Notes under the pieces: generated by a model | Told to the model about the DNA's origin: nothing | Databases searched by the model: none | What the model saw: the letters and a program-made list of their open reading frames with translations, nothing else | Source: Tigriopus japonicus | Lineage: Eukaryota > Arthropoda > Copepoda > Harpacticoida > Harpacticidae | NCBI GenBank assembly: GCA_010645155.1 | Contig: CM021314.1 | Location: forward strand, 6,420,003 to 6,484,002 | Length of the DNA: 64,000 bases | Direction of reading: 5' to 3' | Position numbers and translations under genes: made by a program | In this document: piece by piece, positions 48,380-62,200 of the stretch | How the letters are laid out: each line of letters starts with the position of its first letter | Numbering within the stretch: position 1 is the stretch's first letter

Positions 48380-48510
48380 CGTAAAGCTTGTTGTCACTAA
48401 TATTTTCCCGGTAGAAAATGCTACATTCTCCCAGGGGAGGGTAAGAATCCAGAACCAAAAGAAAGTACTGCTTATACCAGGGGGTTCCACTTTCCGTAAC
48501 GGAAAAGTCT
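48380..48510. mobile_element. Possible fragment of the SINE at 43240-43779
   Basis: It shares the ACATTCT(A/C)CCAGGGG block and a TTCCACTTTCCGTAACGG block with the SINE, the second in the opposite orientation. That suggests a shorter or rearranged fold-back copy. Confidence 0.35.
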
Positions 48511-49305
48511 TTCCAAAGGCTTCATTTCAGGGACCATTGAAAGCAAGACCGGTTTGACAAAACTGAAAATAGAGAGACAATTTTTGTTTCGGAAAATGGA
48601 AGCCCTGTTAACGATCACATGTGTTGGTCAAATTTCGCTTGTTTATGCTCGATGGTCGATCACGCTTTTTATGGATCATTTTTCAACGTCAACTCAAGTT
48701 TCAAATAATGTGCATTGTGCATAGATTTGAAAACTCTTCACTTCCTCAATAGTTTGACCCTTCAAAGAGGTAGTTGTCGAAGCTAAAAGCCTCTCATTAG
48801 GTGATAAGGAACCTTTCGCACATAAATTAGTGTCTATTCACGGAAATGTACAAGTTTACATTCGGCTTGTGTTAAAACATGGCCCGAACCAACCAGTAAA
48901 ATTGAAAGTTACCTTACCGATATTAGAAACAAAGTCAAAATCCAACTTGCTAATCATATTTTCCTCGGATTCTTAACTGATACGAGGGAGCACTATTTCA
49001 AATTCTTTTCGAGCTTATTAAAGGATTAGGTCGCACTTGTGAAGCACTTTTCTAAAAAAGATGAGCTCAATTCCTGGGCTCGAGCCAAATTCAATCAGAA
49101 TTGGTTAAGCTGATATTCTCATGGTTTGTCCGCTTCACAACTGAACTGCTTTGCTTGACCATATATACAAGCGAGGTGTATCTGACATCTTCGAGTGCAG
49201 TCTAAAAAAGGATGCCATTTTGCTGATTTAAATTGTAAAATGGCGCTCTTTGGAGAGAAGCGTCACTCTCCTCAACTCTTAAAAAACGGGTTTAGGAGTT
49301 GCCAC
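48511..49305. other. Unassigned intergenic DNA
   Basis: AT-rich, with no credible frame, tandem repeat or transposon end. Confidence 0.4.
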
Positions 49306-49905
49306 CAGCGTTGCCAGGTGACCGCTGCGTCCAATAGTGGCAACTTTTGAAAACCGATGGCCACAGGAATAAAAGTGGCCTCGGGGTGAAAATTGTTCGC
49401 CAAATGGCAACTTTTGAAGCGGAGTGACCACAAGAGAAATTCTGTGGCTTCTTGGCCAAATTTGGTAACCTAAATGGCAACTTTTGAAATTTCATAGTGC
49501 AGAAATTTGTCTGTGATTGCCAAAAAGCAACGAGTACAAGTTTTTGGTCGCCAGTCAAAGGTCCGTATGAAACAAGACCCTTAAACAAGGTCTGATGTAA
49601 GACAAAAAGTTATGCATGCCTTTTCATGACCGCAGTCAATTGTGGTGCCTGAATTTTAGCAATGGATAAAAAACGCTTTTTGGCTGAAATTTCGGTTTTG
49701 GTATCAGTTATGCCTACCAAAACTAAAGCCTTAATTTTTAACCAAAAGCAGGCATGAACTAAAAAGGATGGAGTCTTATAGTTAAATAATTTTGTTTGAA
49801 AAAATGCAAAAACCAAAACACTTAGTTTTTCCGATATTTTTAAAATTTGTGAATACCCAACTGCAAACAAAACTTCACCCTTTTAATGATATTTTGGGAA
49901 AAGGA
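49306..49905. mobile_element. Rearranged relative of hAT-like copy C
   Basis: It starts CAGCGTTGCCAGGTGACCGC and continues with GATGGCCACAGGAATAAAA-type subterminal units. It then shares further blocks with copy C, such as ACCGCAGTCAATTGTGGTG and TTAAATAATTTTGT. The right terminus is missing or truncated near the start of the palindrome at 49910. Confidence 0.55.
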
Positions 49906-49944
49906 AAACAAAATTTTGCCGACAAGTGCCACAGCTAGCTGGCA

Positions 49945-50650
49945 CCAGCGACCCTGCATAAAGACTGGCTCTTGTAGGCTAACACCATGCCTATGATTCA
50001 CACTGGTGATTAGTCAATAGCATTCAGTTAAACATTCAGCTGACTCTGACAAAGGTTAATAAAAAACCAGCGCCCTCTTTCTTTGTAGATTTTTTAGTGA
50101 CCTGACTTGGTGCTGGGGGTTGCCAATTTACCTATGTGAAATCATATTTCCCTTTGCCTACCAGTCTTCTTAAACAAGTTTTTTTCTGTAAGAAGCACCA
50201 AAAGGCAAGGCATCCCTGACTTTTGTGACTTCTGAGCAGGGTTGCAAATCAAACTCAAATTTGTGTGTGCTCTATACATGTACAGTGGTAACCCTATCTT
50301 GCAACCTCCCATGAAAAAACTGGCGCAAGCCCATATTTCACATCACTAAGATTTTGTTGTTAATCACCCGTCTATGAGACATAAATGTGCCTTGTTTAAA
50401 CTCCACACTAATTGAGATTCACTTTTTGCATATCAGGTAAATACCTTAGACAGATTTGTAGTAGGCTTGAGGATTTTTACTGAATGAACTTCACTGTCAA
50501 ATGAGCTTACTAGTTTAGATGTGTTTCTGATAAGGAAAGGTTTACTTTAATCATGAACTTTGGCATCCCCCTTGTTGGATGACGTCACAGACTGTCCATG
50601 TTGGTTGGGTATTCATAGACTTTGTTGGCCAGTCTCTATACAGGGTCGCT
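49945..50650. mobile_element. hAT-like element in the left arm of the second palindrome
   Basis: The ends are CCAGCGACCCTGCATAAAG and the complement of AGCGACCCTGTATAGAG, continuing into a shared GACTGGC. The flanks carry AGCTGGCA at 49937-49944 and 50651-50658, an exact 8-bp duplication. The uninterrupted right arm of the palindrome shows the site without the insertion. A smaller MITE (50095-50348) is nested inside. Confidence 0.65.
50095..50348. mobile_element. hAT-like MITE, sister of 2813-3108
   Basis: The ends are TAGTGACCTGACTTGG and CACATCACTA, with flanks AGATTTTT (50087-50094) and AGATTTTG (50349-50356), an 8-bp duplication with one mismatch. The interior matches the 2813-3108 copy in opposite orientation, for example the block CTTTTGTGACTTCTGAGCAG. 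Confidence 0.65.
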
Positions 50651-52120
50651 AGCTGGCACTCTGCATGCACTTGGAAAGAGACAAAATAACTCAAGCAAAT
50701 GTGCCAAACTTGTAACATAATGTCTATTTGATGTAGCTAAACCATTATTACTTTGCTAGAACAAGTCAATGCAACATGTTTTGAACAGTTTCTTGAATAG
50801 GGTCTCGGCCTCTTTTCGTTTTGAAATTCTTCACTAAGGTACGCTCAGAGGGTGACCCATTCCCGCCCCCAAGTGTAACAGCTTAGTGTGTAGAAACGGA
50901 TTATTTTGCAAGAAAATAACTTTATTTGTTGTGAGAATCTTACAGACAAGCCTAGAATAATTTACACATCTGAAAAATTGCAAAAAAAACAACCTTTATC
51001 CACAAAATGCAGCTTCTTGAATCGACGTTTTCTCAAGTCACCTTGCTGTAAAAAAGTAGGACATGCTTCTGAATTCAATGCCATGATTTACATTCAAAAC
51101 GGTTTTAGTTCAGCAATTGGGGGTTTTGAGGCTCAATGTGTACATAAAAAGAAATAAAAAGGGTTGAACGAATAAAAGAACATGCTAAATTTTTATCCCA
51201 TTGCCTTCCAATTACCATGTAAAGACTGTCAAGAAACAATTTCTTCAGGCTTGAATTATTGCCAACAATGTAGCTACTTAAGCTTAATCAAATGTCTCTT
51301 CAACAAAAAGAAAGAAAACTGATACTGAAACATCAACTAATTAATAAGTTACTGTCATAGTATTTCAGGACAAAAATGTGTGTCATTACAAATTTTGATT
51401 AGCATTTCTCAAGTATTAAAACGGAAAGTGAAAAAGCCAATAAACATAACAGTTTTTAAACAAAGTAGGAAAAACATCACTTGCCTAATTTGCTGATGTT
51501 TCAAAAGAAAAGATAATGAATAAAATAAACCCACTTAAGCATATAACTGAAAATAAATCTAATTCAAAATTGATAAAAGAGTGTCAGTCAATAGAATTTT
51601 GCCAAAAAGTGCAGCAAAATAAATTTTAATTGATCCCCATAATTTTGAATTCCATTGTAGTCAATTAATTTTTCAGACAATGTTATTGTGATGAATTAGA
51701 TTTTTTGAGGAAGTAATTTTAATTGTAATTTATTAAATTTCATCAAGTAATTCACCCAACTCTGACTGGAATTGATAATCTATCCCTCTCAGAAATTATC
51801 TAAATCATTTTCTTGAATAATTGTCTGCCTAATTTTGATTAGAATTGAGAGTTAGCAATTTCAAAAATTCAACCAAACCACATAGGTACTTTTTAACTCA
51901 GTCATTAAGACTTGAACAACACAATTGAGTGAGGTAAGGCAGTTTTCGTCAGAAATCATAGCATTGAATTCAGAACAATGTCCTACTTTTTCTGTTGAGG
52001 TCACGTGACCCACTCTCCACGTCATCAAATGACGTCACAAGTCCGAGACCCAATTATACCAAGTTTTGTCTCTTGCAAGTGCATGCACAATGCCAGCTAG
52101 CTGTGGCACTTGTCGACGCT

Positions 52121-53237
52121 CTTGCTCCATGAAAAGGCACAACAAAGCCACACCTCAATTGCCCTTTGGATGCATGATTCTGAGTGGCTTGGTTAACAGA
52201 ATTTTGATTTTTGGCCAGTAAGTAGCAATACTCTACGGAAACTAACTGATTTTTTAGTACAGGCTCATTTCCCAAGATGTCAGAATTTCCTCGCATCTGT
52301 GTCATTTATCCAGTTGGGAGGGCCAATTGGCTGGAGAATAGGGAAAAGCGACCAAACAGTTAAGCTGATGAGTCTCAAAAAGTCACCTAATGTATGAAGT
52401 ACCTTTCATATCTTCGCTAAACATTGTATTTTTCTGCATTATTTACCTGGTGAAATTATTTAGCGAACTTCAGGTTCTTTGAGGAAATATGGCCAAAAAG
52501 TTGCAAAACAAATACAAATCCGATCAACGCTGATACCAAACAAACCCCTTAAAACAGCCGTAAACATGGTTAATGGATACAGTTTCAAGAAACAAATGCG
52601 TCTCACTTATCAAATACAAATCAAATCATGAAACAAAATCTAAATAGTAAGAGTAGAAAGCCTACGTTTCCTACGTTTTACGTTTATTTGCGTTCAATCC
52701 AAACATATTTTTTTGTGTTAAGTCCTCTGTTACCAAAAATTTTGATTGAAAAAAAGCTTATTTTGATACTTTTCATTTATGAATAGATTTTTTAACAATC
52801 TAATTTAACTATCCAAATAACTAAACAAATCGTAGGGAGTGACAGATTTTCATGTGAATTTCTGGAAAGAAAGAGTTAAGTGTGCAAATTACGTAACTAA
52901 CACTTCCACATGACGCGTCTTCACTTTGTTCTGTATAGCCAAACTCTATCTGATTCCACCAACAGATCGTATGAAAGAAGGAGACAAGAGGGAGACACCT
53001 TCATAGCTCAATAAAGATTTCCATTTTTTCTTGTCTTGCCTTTTTACGCCATCTATTGTCGGATTTGTAAGCTTCGAATGAAATCCTCTATAGCTGCAAA
53101 ATAAAATAAAATATGTATAAATAATGTATAATGTGTGTGTAATGTGTAAATATATATGTAAAATGTATATGTGTAATGTATAAAATGTATGAATAAAAAA
53201 TGTATAAATCCGGGCATTATCTAATACTGAATTTTAG
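52121..53237. other. Region upstream of the modular matrix gene
   Basis: No first coding exon could be identified, although one ending in phase 1 is expected. A TGTAT/AATG simple repeat occupies about 53110-53205. Confidence 0.4.
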
Positions 53238-56200
53238 TAGGAGCATCTTGGACCACTTGGAGTGATTGGTCAGATTGCATCCAAGTTTCTGGTCAAGCCA
53301 TCCAAACACAGACTCGGTTATGTTCATCCCACGAATCCTTATTGCCAAACGATTGTCTTGGAAGCTCAACAAAAATCCAGAGTTGCGGATCCCAACCTCA
53401 ACCAGTGGCATTTTGTCCCTTTGGGTTTGAGCACAGTTACGGGTGAGACCTCGGATAATTGCCAATTATGTTTATCATTGAGGTTAATGCATAATAAAAT
53501 TTAGAGGTATTGGGAAATTATTTTGTACACCACAATTTAGTGTCCAGAGTTTCCGGTAAATGGCAAATAGATTACAAATAAAGCTCAAAATATAGTGATA
53601 ATTCAACTAAAGCTTCAAATCGATAATAATGAAATATGGCAAAACAATGAGGAATTGCAAGTAATGCATACGTGAATTGGCAAATACAAATGACATTGCT
53701 TTCAAATATTACCTCATTGTTGGACGGTTTTTGAAGGAGACATGAAAATTTTAAAAATTCTTGAAAATGTCGAAGAAAGAAAAAAATGACAAACAATGAA
53801 CGAGTAGGTCACAAAAAAGGTACTTTGTCGCTTACATAGAAAATTATCCACCGTTAGACAATGAGTGAGGACACATTTTTTGCTCAATAAATGAGTGTAA
53901 TCGGATGAATTCAGCTGGAGATTCTGGGGCCAAAATGGCTAGGGATGTGTCAGAGTCGAGACTAAATCCTCAAAAAAACTCAATTAAAATCCTCGAGCCT
54001 AATTCGCGTTCTTTATTTTGACAATCAATCAAAACAAGAACTTTTTCTTCACGAGACAGACTTAAATTATGAAACGCCCAATCCAAGATCTGATCCATCA
54101 ATGGCCTATTTGGCCCCCAAAATACACAAATGAGTTGGTCCGACTACGTTCTTCCATGAGCAATCGGACCATTAAGTTTGTTAGTTGCCAAAGCCATCTT
54201 CAAGCGATCATATTTCATGTCCTTGCCAAAAAAGGAAAACAAATCTGAGATATGTGACCATAGAATGTCCTCGATTTAAATTTGCAACCCAAATGGTTAG
54301 CCATGATTAATGGAGTTATTCAAAAAAAACTCTTATGCACCTTTTCCTGACTTTTGGACATGACCCCAAAATTCACGTTGTACAAGTCCCCAAGAAAGTC
54401 AATCTAGCTAAAAATATTTTTTTGCAAAAGTATATTGAACTTCGATGCAGTGCAAAAAGTTTTTTTCATAACTTTTATTCGTATTTTGTGGCCTTGAATG
54501 GTCTCTGACGAGTCAAAACAATGTTGTGATTGGTTTCAATTGTGAATAAAAGTGGCATCGTGTTCCACATCTCTGCCCTGCAAATGTTGATGTAGTTTTT
54601 AGTTATCTACAAGGGAATCATTTCGAAAAGAGCCAGTGTTATTTTTATTTTGACACTCTATTCCTTTTTTTTTTTTTGAAAGACTGAACTTTAACAACCG
54701 TTGATGTCTTCTCGTCAAAAACTTTTTTGAAACTGACTTTTAACTTTAATCCATACGTTGGAAACTTTTCGAATTTAATCACGGTGTGACATGTCATTAA
54801 CAAGTGTCTTTAATTTTTCTCATTAAGAGTCTAGGAAAAATATGAATCCTTTTTTTTATCAACCGTGGCAATAACCACAAATAATTTTCATTATAGTGGT
54901 ATTTGTTATGCTATTCAAAATGAAACAGTGAATGGATATCAAGCTCATGCTCAATGTGCCGAAATGAATGGCGTTTTAGCAATTGTTGACTCCACAGAAA
55001 TCTCAAACCTCCTTCTGCAATGGAACGGGTCTAACAAATGGTTTGGTAAGATATTTCTTCATGAGATTCAAGCCTGAATTTACAATGAGTGCCATGTTGA
55101 CCATCTTAGGTTTGATTCGCAAAAGTACCTCGGATGTTCAACTAATGAACGAATGGCCAATTAGTGCAACTTTGTTAAACCAAATGAAAGGCGATGAATC
55201 CTCTTGGAGCTCTGAAGTTTCTACCAATCCGGAATGTGGTTATTTGGATCCTCAAGGAAAATGGGGTGCAAAAGAATGTTCGGAGGAAGCATCTGGATTC
55301 ATTTGCGAGTTCAAAGGTTGTTAAATGAAAAGATTCTCTTTCTGAACGTTAACTTGTATTGTTTATTCTTTTTCATTTAGGGATGGTTTGTCCACCTGGT
55401 TATAAGCCAATTACTACTGAATGCATCGCCATCAAACCAAACTCATTTGATGATCGATTGAACTCCAATTGTCATGGATATGAGGCTAGAGAAGGACAAT
55501 ACATATGGACCATACCTAATGAACCGGTAATTGCATATTGATTTCAAAAGTGACTTTTAGATTGTGCAATGAGTGGATTTTCTTTTACTTTCAGTTCATA
55601 CTTGGGGTGATATCTGAAGTAATAAAGTTACATTGGAAGCATTCCAACGATATCATTTTCACCAACCATCACATTTCAAACAAAATTGGTGAGCTTGATT
55701 TAGGTCGTCAGGATTTCGGCATTTTTTTAGAAAGATTTAGGGCCATTTATAGTCATTTGAAAAATAAATAATTATTCAGGTGTTTAGTGAACAGTTCTTT
55801 TAGGGAGACCTTCAAGTCAACTTTTTATTAGCAATTGAAGATACTTGCTTTGCTTACTTTTTGATTTTGTGCCCCGTAACTCGACCCTTCACTCGCGCTC
55901 GAGTTTTTTTGCTTCTTATCTTTTCAAGGGCTTGTTCTTGTCAGCAGCAAATTTATCAAAAGTAAAGGAATAGCGTGGTACCAACAATCGCTTTTGAGTA
56001 TTTTATGACTACATAAGATGCGGGTTTTGCTGAAAAAACAACAAAACATAAACACATCAAACAATCATATCACTGCATGAGTTTTTCCTCGCGCAAGTTG
56101 TAAATGCCAGCATTTAAGAGTTTTTTTGCTCCAACAAGAAATCGTAGAGAATGAGTGAAAAACCGAAAATTTCAATGAGTTGATAAGACTGGAGAAAGAG

Positions 56201-59200
56201 AAGCATGGAATGAAACAATAAAAAGGGCGCAAAAGGGCATAAAAAAAGTCGCAATAATGGCTTTTCAGAGCTATGTTTGGATCGACGTGTTAGAATAAAT
56301 CCCATTACTTACTTGACCCAAGAAGCAGTGAATTTTCTGGAGTTGGATGCTAGCGATGAGAATTATGATTTCTAGAGGAATTAATTCGATTCCCTTGACT
56401 ACCAAGGTAATGAGACCTTGATGGCATTGAGTGAAATATCAATTTCAATATTCAACTCAATCGAATGTTGAAGTCACAAGTTATGCCTTCTCAAGGCTAT
56501 GTAATGAAAAAATACAATGAAACTTTATGCTTAAAATTAGAATTGAAACGAAGATTCTAGTTAACATTTGAAAGGCCTTAGTGTAAAAGAATATCATTGA
56601 TTGTTCTGAAAACAGAAAAACTTAATGGTTCTTGTTTGCCCTTAACTTGTGTTGGAGAGAATTGACAGTTGTGACACCGTGAAAATGCAACTCTTGTGAG
56701 GCCACTTAACCATTTCAACATTTCTTGACATTAATCTCAGGAACTATACTACATTATCACTACATCTTGAGCAATTATGACAAACTCATAATGGTCACTC
56801 TGTAACTATGTCACAAAAAGCATGTTCACATTATACTGATGTGTTTCGAGTTGGATTTTTGGCCGAGTTTTGCCACTTTGGATTTTAAGGTCAAAAAGTT
56901 GACCCCCAACTAATCTTCTCAACTAGAGACGTCATAAAATATGGCAGCACTGCCAACTCGAAATCCAAAAGTATAGCTACTGATGGAACTCGAAATCGAA
57001 CTAGTTCGAGTGTTGCCAAATTGGTCCCTGTTTAGGTCTTTTTGAAAACGTTCAATACAACCTGCCCTAATCAACAATGATGAACTTCCGAGTAAAAAAT
57101 GGCAGCACTCCCGGTTCGAAACCCATCACTAGACTTCACAACCACAGTTCCCAGAGAGGATACCCTGTGGCCGACAAGGCTAACATTTTGTTGGACAATG
57201 GGGTATTCGTGAAGGAGACAGCTGCTGAAGTTGCCTAAAATCGATTGTAGACGGCGCCACATTTGACTAGGCGAGAATAAAATTTTGCTACGGAAGTACT
57301 GCTACCTTGACAGTCCTTTTTAGACACTATTTCATCAGTTTTTCAAGGATTTATTGATCTAAAAATAAAAGAAAATAAGTTTACCTCATGATTTTGTCAC
57401 ATTTTTAACCAAACGCGGGGACAATTCTTTTAAAAAGCGAGTTTCAAGTGTACATATAATGTTGCGTAAGTTTGGAAATATCCTTAGTGCGACACTTCCG
57501 GCTCGGCAACATCAATTTGATGAATATTTATTGTTGCATCGTTGTTTGCCGTTGTTTGCGGTCAAAAAATGGACAAATTTGCAAGTAACTGACATGACAC
57601 CTAGCTTTTACAAAATATGCAAAACTTATTTACGTTGGAGTTGCGTGAATGAAGAATATTATTGCGAACTAGTAGGGAACTAAAATAGACTAGAATCAAA
57701 GCTTCTTACTTCAGATTGTATTTTTTCCACAACTTGTAAGAGCCCAGGCGGAAAGGTCCCATTGCCGATAATTGTTGGCTGAGAAATTGAATGATGAGCT
57801 TCGAAGTCGTCGTTCTTGGGGTCATTGAAACTAACATGGATCTGATCAAACCACCCTTCCCAGCCAGCCCTACAACAATTCCAATCATTTATTGGTCGAT
57901 TTTGGGGTTTAAAACCTTATCAGAGTCCCAGGGACGAATTTGGTCCTGACCAGACAGGAAAAAATCCGTGCATGCGTCGTTTCTGCCTTGCTTGATTTAA
58001 GACATAATTTTCAAACTCACGCAACATTATATGTACACTTAAAACTCGGTTTTCGAAAGAAATGTCCAGGTGTTTGGATAAAAATGTGACAAAATCATTA
58101 ATTAAAGTTATTTTCCATTATTTTTTGATCAATAAATCCTTGAAAAACTGATGAAATAGTGTCTAAAAAGGACTTTCAAGGTAGCAGTACTTCCGTAGCA
58201 AAATTTTATTCTCGCGTAGTCAAATGTGGCGCCGTCTACAATCGATTTTAGGTAACTTCAGCAGCTGTCTCCTTCACGAATACCCCATTGTCAGGCCCCA
58301 GCTGTCCTTTTGCTGTGACGTTTTCCAAGCAGTTGTGCCCAAACAAATTCGTTTGTAGGGTTGAAGTCATGATCATTTGTTCAGCCTTCAAATGCTCCAA
58401 TCGATCAGGGCCTTTCAAGAATAACCCGTGAGACCAACAGATTTAATTGCACAAGTACCCTGATCCAATCAAGGATTGGAAAAGACAACCTCAACGGATC
58501 CAAGCTTTTGTTTGTTTGGACACAACTTAGGTTATAATCTTCGGGAATATCAAGTTTGTACGTGTAGCTTTTGCTATTCAATAGCTGTAACTCTTCCAAC
58601 AAAAAATTCAGTATATCCTTCCTGTGTTCATACCTTAAGAGTTTTTTGCGCCATATTTACAGTGTGACCATCATTAGTTTGTCGTAATTGCTCAAGATGT
58701 AGTGATAAGATGATATGGTTCCTGAGATTATGAAAAGTAGATTTAGTTCACATTAATGTCAAGAGATTGCGTCATCAAGACCAATGATTTAATAAAGTCT
58801 TCCTACTTTGTACGAAAGAGTTGCGAAATGGAAAAAGACCGAAATTGATAAATATTTGATTGGCAATCAAATATGACAAAGAAGAGAAAAGAGTACAAAG
58901 CACAAGAACTCGCGATTCATGAAATGTTCAACTGAGTTTGCAAGTGCTCGTTGTAGTTCAAATGAATCCAATACAGGATTCACCATAATCGTGATTCCAC
59001 TTTGAAGGTTTCTATCTCTAGCTCTCTTATTAGTGATCTGATAAAAAATTTAACTGACACTAGTGGAAAGAGGAAAGTCTGCCATTTTCAAAATTGGTAT
59101 ATTTTTTATGATTAATAGAATATTAAGGTATTTTTTCACTATAAAACTACATGAAGTGCTCTCCGTTTGCGGCCAAGACCTTGGCGATTCTGTCCCTGAC

Positions 59201-62200
59201 CGTTGCACACATTTGACTGATTTTGGAGGCCTGTAAGACGGTTCCTCTGTTTTTTCGATTATAGCCTTTAAGACTTGGATGTTAGGGTGCCTCCTGGAAT
59301 TGGTCACGCTCTCCACCGCCGACCACACCTAAAAGATCACGGGGTTTAAAAAGTTTGGGACCCGGGACGAGGGTGGCCATAATTCTTTGGGACAGAAGGC
59401 CTTCGGTCCTCAGTTTTCGGAGAGATGATCCTGCACTGCATGAGCAGTAGGACAGGGTGCCCCGTCTTGCATCAGGACCACCTTTCTCCTCCACTTGGGC
59501 CCATATTCTGAGGCATAACATAACCTTTCCATCACTTCCAACCAATCCAAACACCATGATGGATGCCACGTATTTGGTCTTCATGGCCACCTGCAAGTCT
59601 GCCTGTTTAGCCACCACCCTCCTGTTCCTCTTGTTGAGTTTCAGCTGACACTTTAGATTAACTATTGCTTATTTAATAGGTTTCATAATTCTACTTCCTA
59701 TACTTCCCAATTAAAATCGGGACTCTGACGGACCCTGTATGTTGTTGAAGATTGATTTGAAAAGTGAATGTTGCTTGAAATATTATAACATACGATGATC
59801 ATTTTTGCCTTTCAGCAAAATAAAAAAAGATTAGGCCATTTTGAGATTAATGCATGTTTACAATCATCACAAAGTGTTTGCTACGTCAGTAGCGACGGGC
59901 CGGCTAGAGCTGTGCATCGGATCCGACATTTTGGATTCGGTTCCGAATTCAAAAATCCGGATCCGATGCACAGCTCAGTACGGAGAGAAAAAAAGAATCC
60001 AACATGTGGGGAGCCTATGTAATTTGCAATTTTACGTCACTAGCGATAAGGTCAGGTTCAAATAGCGAAAAAAACACTGAACACATATCTTAAATTGCCA
60101 ACATGTGCAACATTGAATTACTTTAAGATTTTTTGCAGAAAATATCGAAAGTCATGAGTCATGAAGAAATATTTTTTATTTGCTTCATTGCTTAACTGCA
60201 AGATTTAAAACTTCTAATCGAGGACTTTCCTCTAATCAGAAACACTTCACCTCGAAAAAAAGTCGCAAAACTCAATTCAAATACTTCTGAAGGACTCGTA
60301 CAAGATTCTTGACTCGAAATTTGAGTCTAGGAGTCACAGGATCGTAGAACAATGGAAGTAAAGTATGCGAGAGAAGAAATTGTAAAAAGATGTATCTTTG
60401 AAGAAGGTAGAAATAGAGGTATTTGTAAAATGAAATTTGGAACCAAGCTGACCTTGGTTGGGCCAATACGTCATCGGCAACTCGAATAACAAATATGGAC
60501 GGCAGTCGGAGTCACTAGCAAGCTACATAGACGCCGACACGACTGCTGACTTCAGGTTTGCCAGAAATAGTGGATGTAAAGCCATGCCATTGGGTCAAAA
60601 TATGAGCGTTGTAGACGTGAAGTAATCAAATAGAAGGGATCTGTTAATACATTAGATATAGGCCATGCCATTTTGAGCATGTTCAATCACCCTTGTTGGA
60701 GGTTATGAGAAATCAAGTCTGAGTAAAGGCTTTGGACAGGTCAGAAACTTAAATCTAATGAGAACTGCCAAAGGTGGTATGGACCCTAAATTGAACACAA
60801 ATTTCGTTGTCTCCTTAATCTAGATCAAAAAACAGAGCCTCAACTACGTGTAATTAAGTTCATGCCTTCAAATCACTCTGGAGTGACAGCTCCTTCTTGC
60901 AATCGTTCGTTCATCTCGAACTTGTATCCATCAGTAGCAGTGATATTAGTAGTAGTACGTAGTGATGGGAGGCAAACAAGAGCTTGGGCAAGCGGTCCGG
61001 TACAGTACCTTGGACTTGCCGAAACTTGGGTCTACTTGGGTGCCTGTACAAGTATTTTTCCCACCTTACAGGTTTGCCAAATTTGCTAGGAATGAAGACT
61101 AAACCTTTGGCATCAGAATTTCAATTAACCAGAAAGTTTCAGCGAAATAGGGCCCATGCCCTTGTTAGGATGGATTTTTAGATGAAAATACACAATTCAA
61201 AGCTTTTGTATCGAGAAATGCAAAAGCTTTTGAGAATATTTCAAAAAAAAAAAAAGAGTTGGCATCTTATATTTTTTTCTAGCAACTCTGAGTGACCGAG
61301 CTTGTTCCCAAGTGTGACTGTTAAATCTCATTCTTGATTGGCCCGAAAAGTGTATTCATGTGTGGCTTAGAACGGAAACTAAAGAAAAAACATGGTTTTG
61401 CAAATGCTATCCAAATCAAAATATTTTTTGTTTCACTTCCACTGTTTATTGCTAAATTATTAAGGTCAAAAGATCATTGAAAATGCAACTTGACATTCTT
61501 TTCTTCTAAGTCACACTGCAAGCATCTGAAATCTTCTAAGAGCAACTGCCGGCAACTACATCTTCCAATGTTCCTTGAGCTTGCCAAGTGTATTGGTGTA
61601 TTGCCCAAGTAATGCTTGTCAACAACTTGTGCTTGGGGTGTCTGTGATGACTCATTACTTGCCCAAGTCACATCACTAGTTAGGATATGAGTTTGACACA
61701 AGTACACTTCGTTGCAAATACGATTTAGAGTTCATAAAACATCTCAGCCACTTATTTTTGATGTTTCTCTCGGTGGATGATCATTGAAGGTTGATGAAAT
61801 TGTTTTAAAACACTGTCTTTTATTGTCTCTTAACACGCACGTGATATATTTTACCTCTATTGCTAATAGTGTCAGCTGTTGTTCTTGGGATGAACGTTTT
61901 ACTTTTAGGCCGTGCTTTGACGCCATCCGAAGGAACCAACAATTTTGGGTGATTTGGCGAAAGCCTTGGCCTTGATTTTTTATCACTCACTTAGACTAAT
62001 TAATTTTTCTAAACTCAAATAATATTATTGCTAAACACAAACAGATTCCAAATATAAGAACTCTAGATTTTGGCAACAAGTTCAGAACGAGTTGCGCTCC
62101 AATTCCAGAACATTTGCCACTGTTATACTTCTTTCTAATGCCGAGTGTCTAATCTTCCGTGAAATAACTAAACAGCGTTTAAGGAGAGGCAATTTCTTAT

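Larger units (their letters stand above)
49910..52120. repeat. Second split palindrome
   Basis: The left arm pieces 49917-49944, 50651-50690 and 51040-51095 match, in reverse complement, 52050-52112 and 51950-52000 on the right. Examples are GACAAGTGCCACAGCTAGCT against its complement near 52100, and GTAGGACATGCTTCTGAATT near 51057 against the complement near 51975. The left arm is broken by a transposon at 49945-50650. The core between about 51095 and 51950 is AT-rich and non-coding. Confidence 0.6.

Noticed and set aside
47658..48557. 299-residue frame with a 13-residue repeat
   Set aside because: It is the translation of the 13-bp minisatellite; all three phases are open because the unit has no stop.
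50906..51157. 83-codon Lys/Cys-rich frame
   Set aside because: It overlaps an arm of the second palindrome and has no coding features.
56975..57132. Short TACTGATGG...CCATCACTA stretch as another hAT MITE
   Set aside because: The ends are imperfect and no 8-bp duplication was found.
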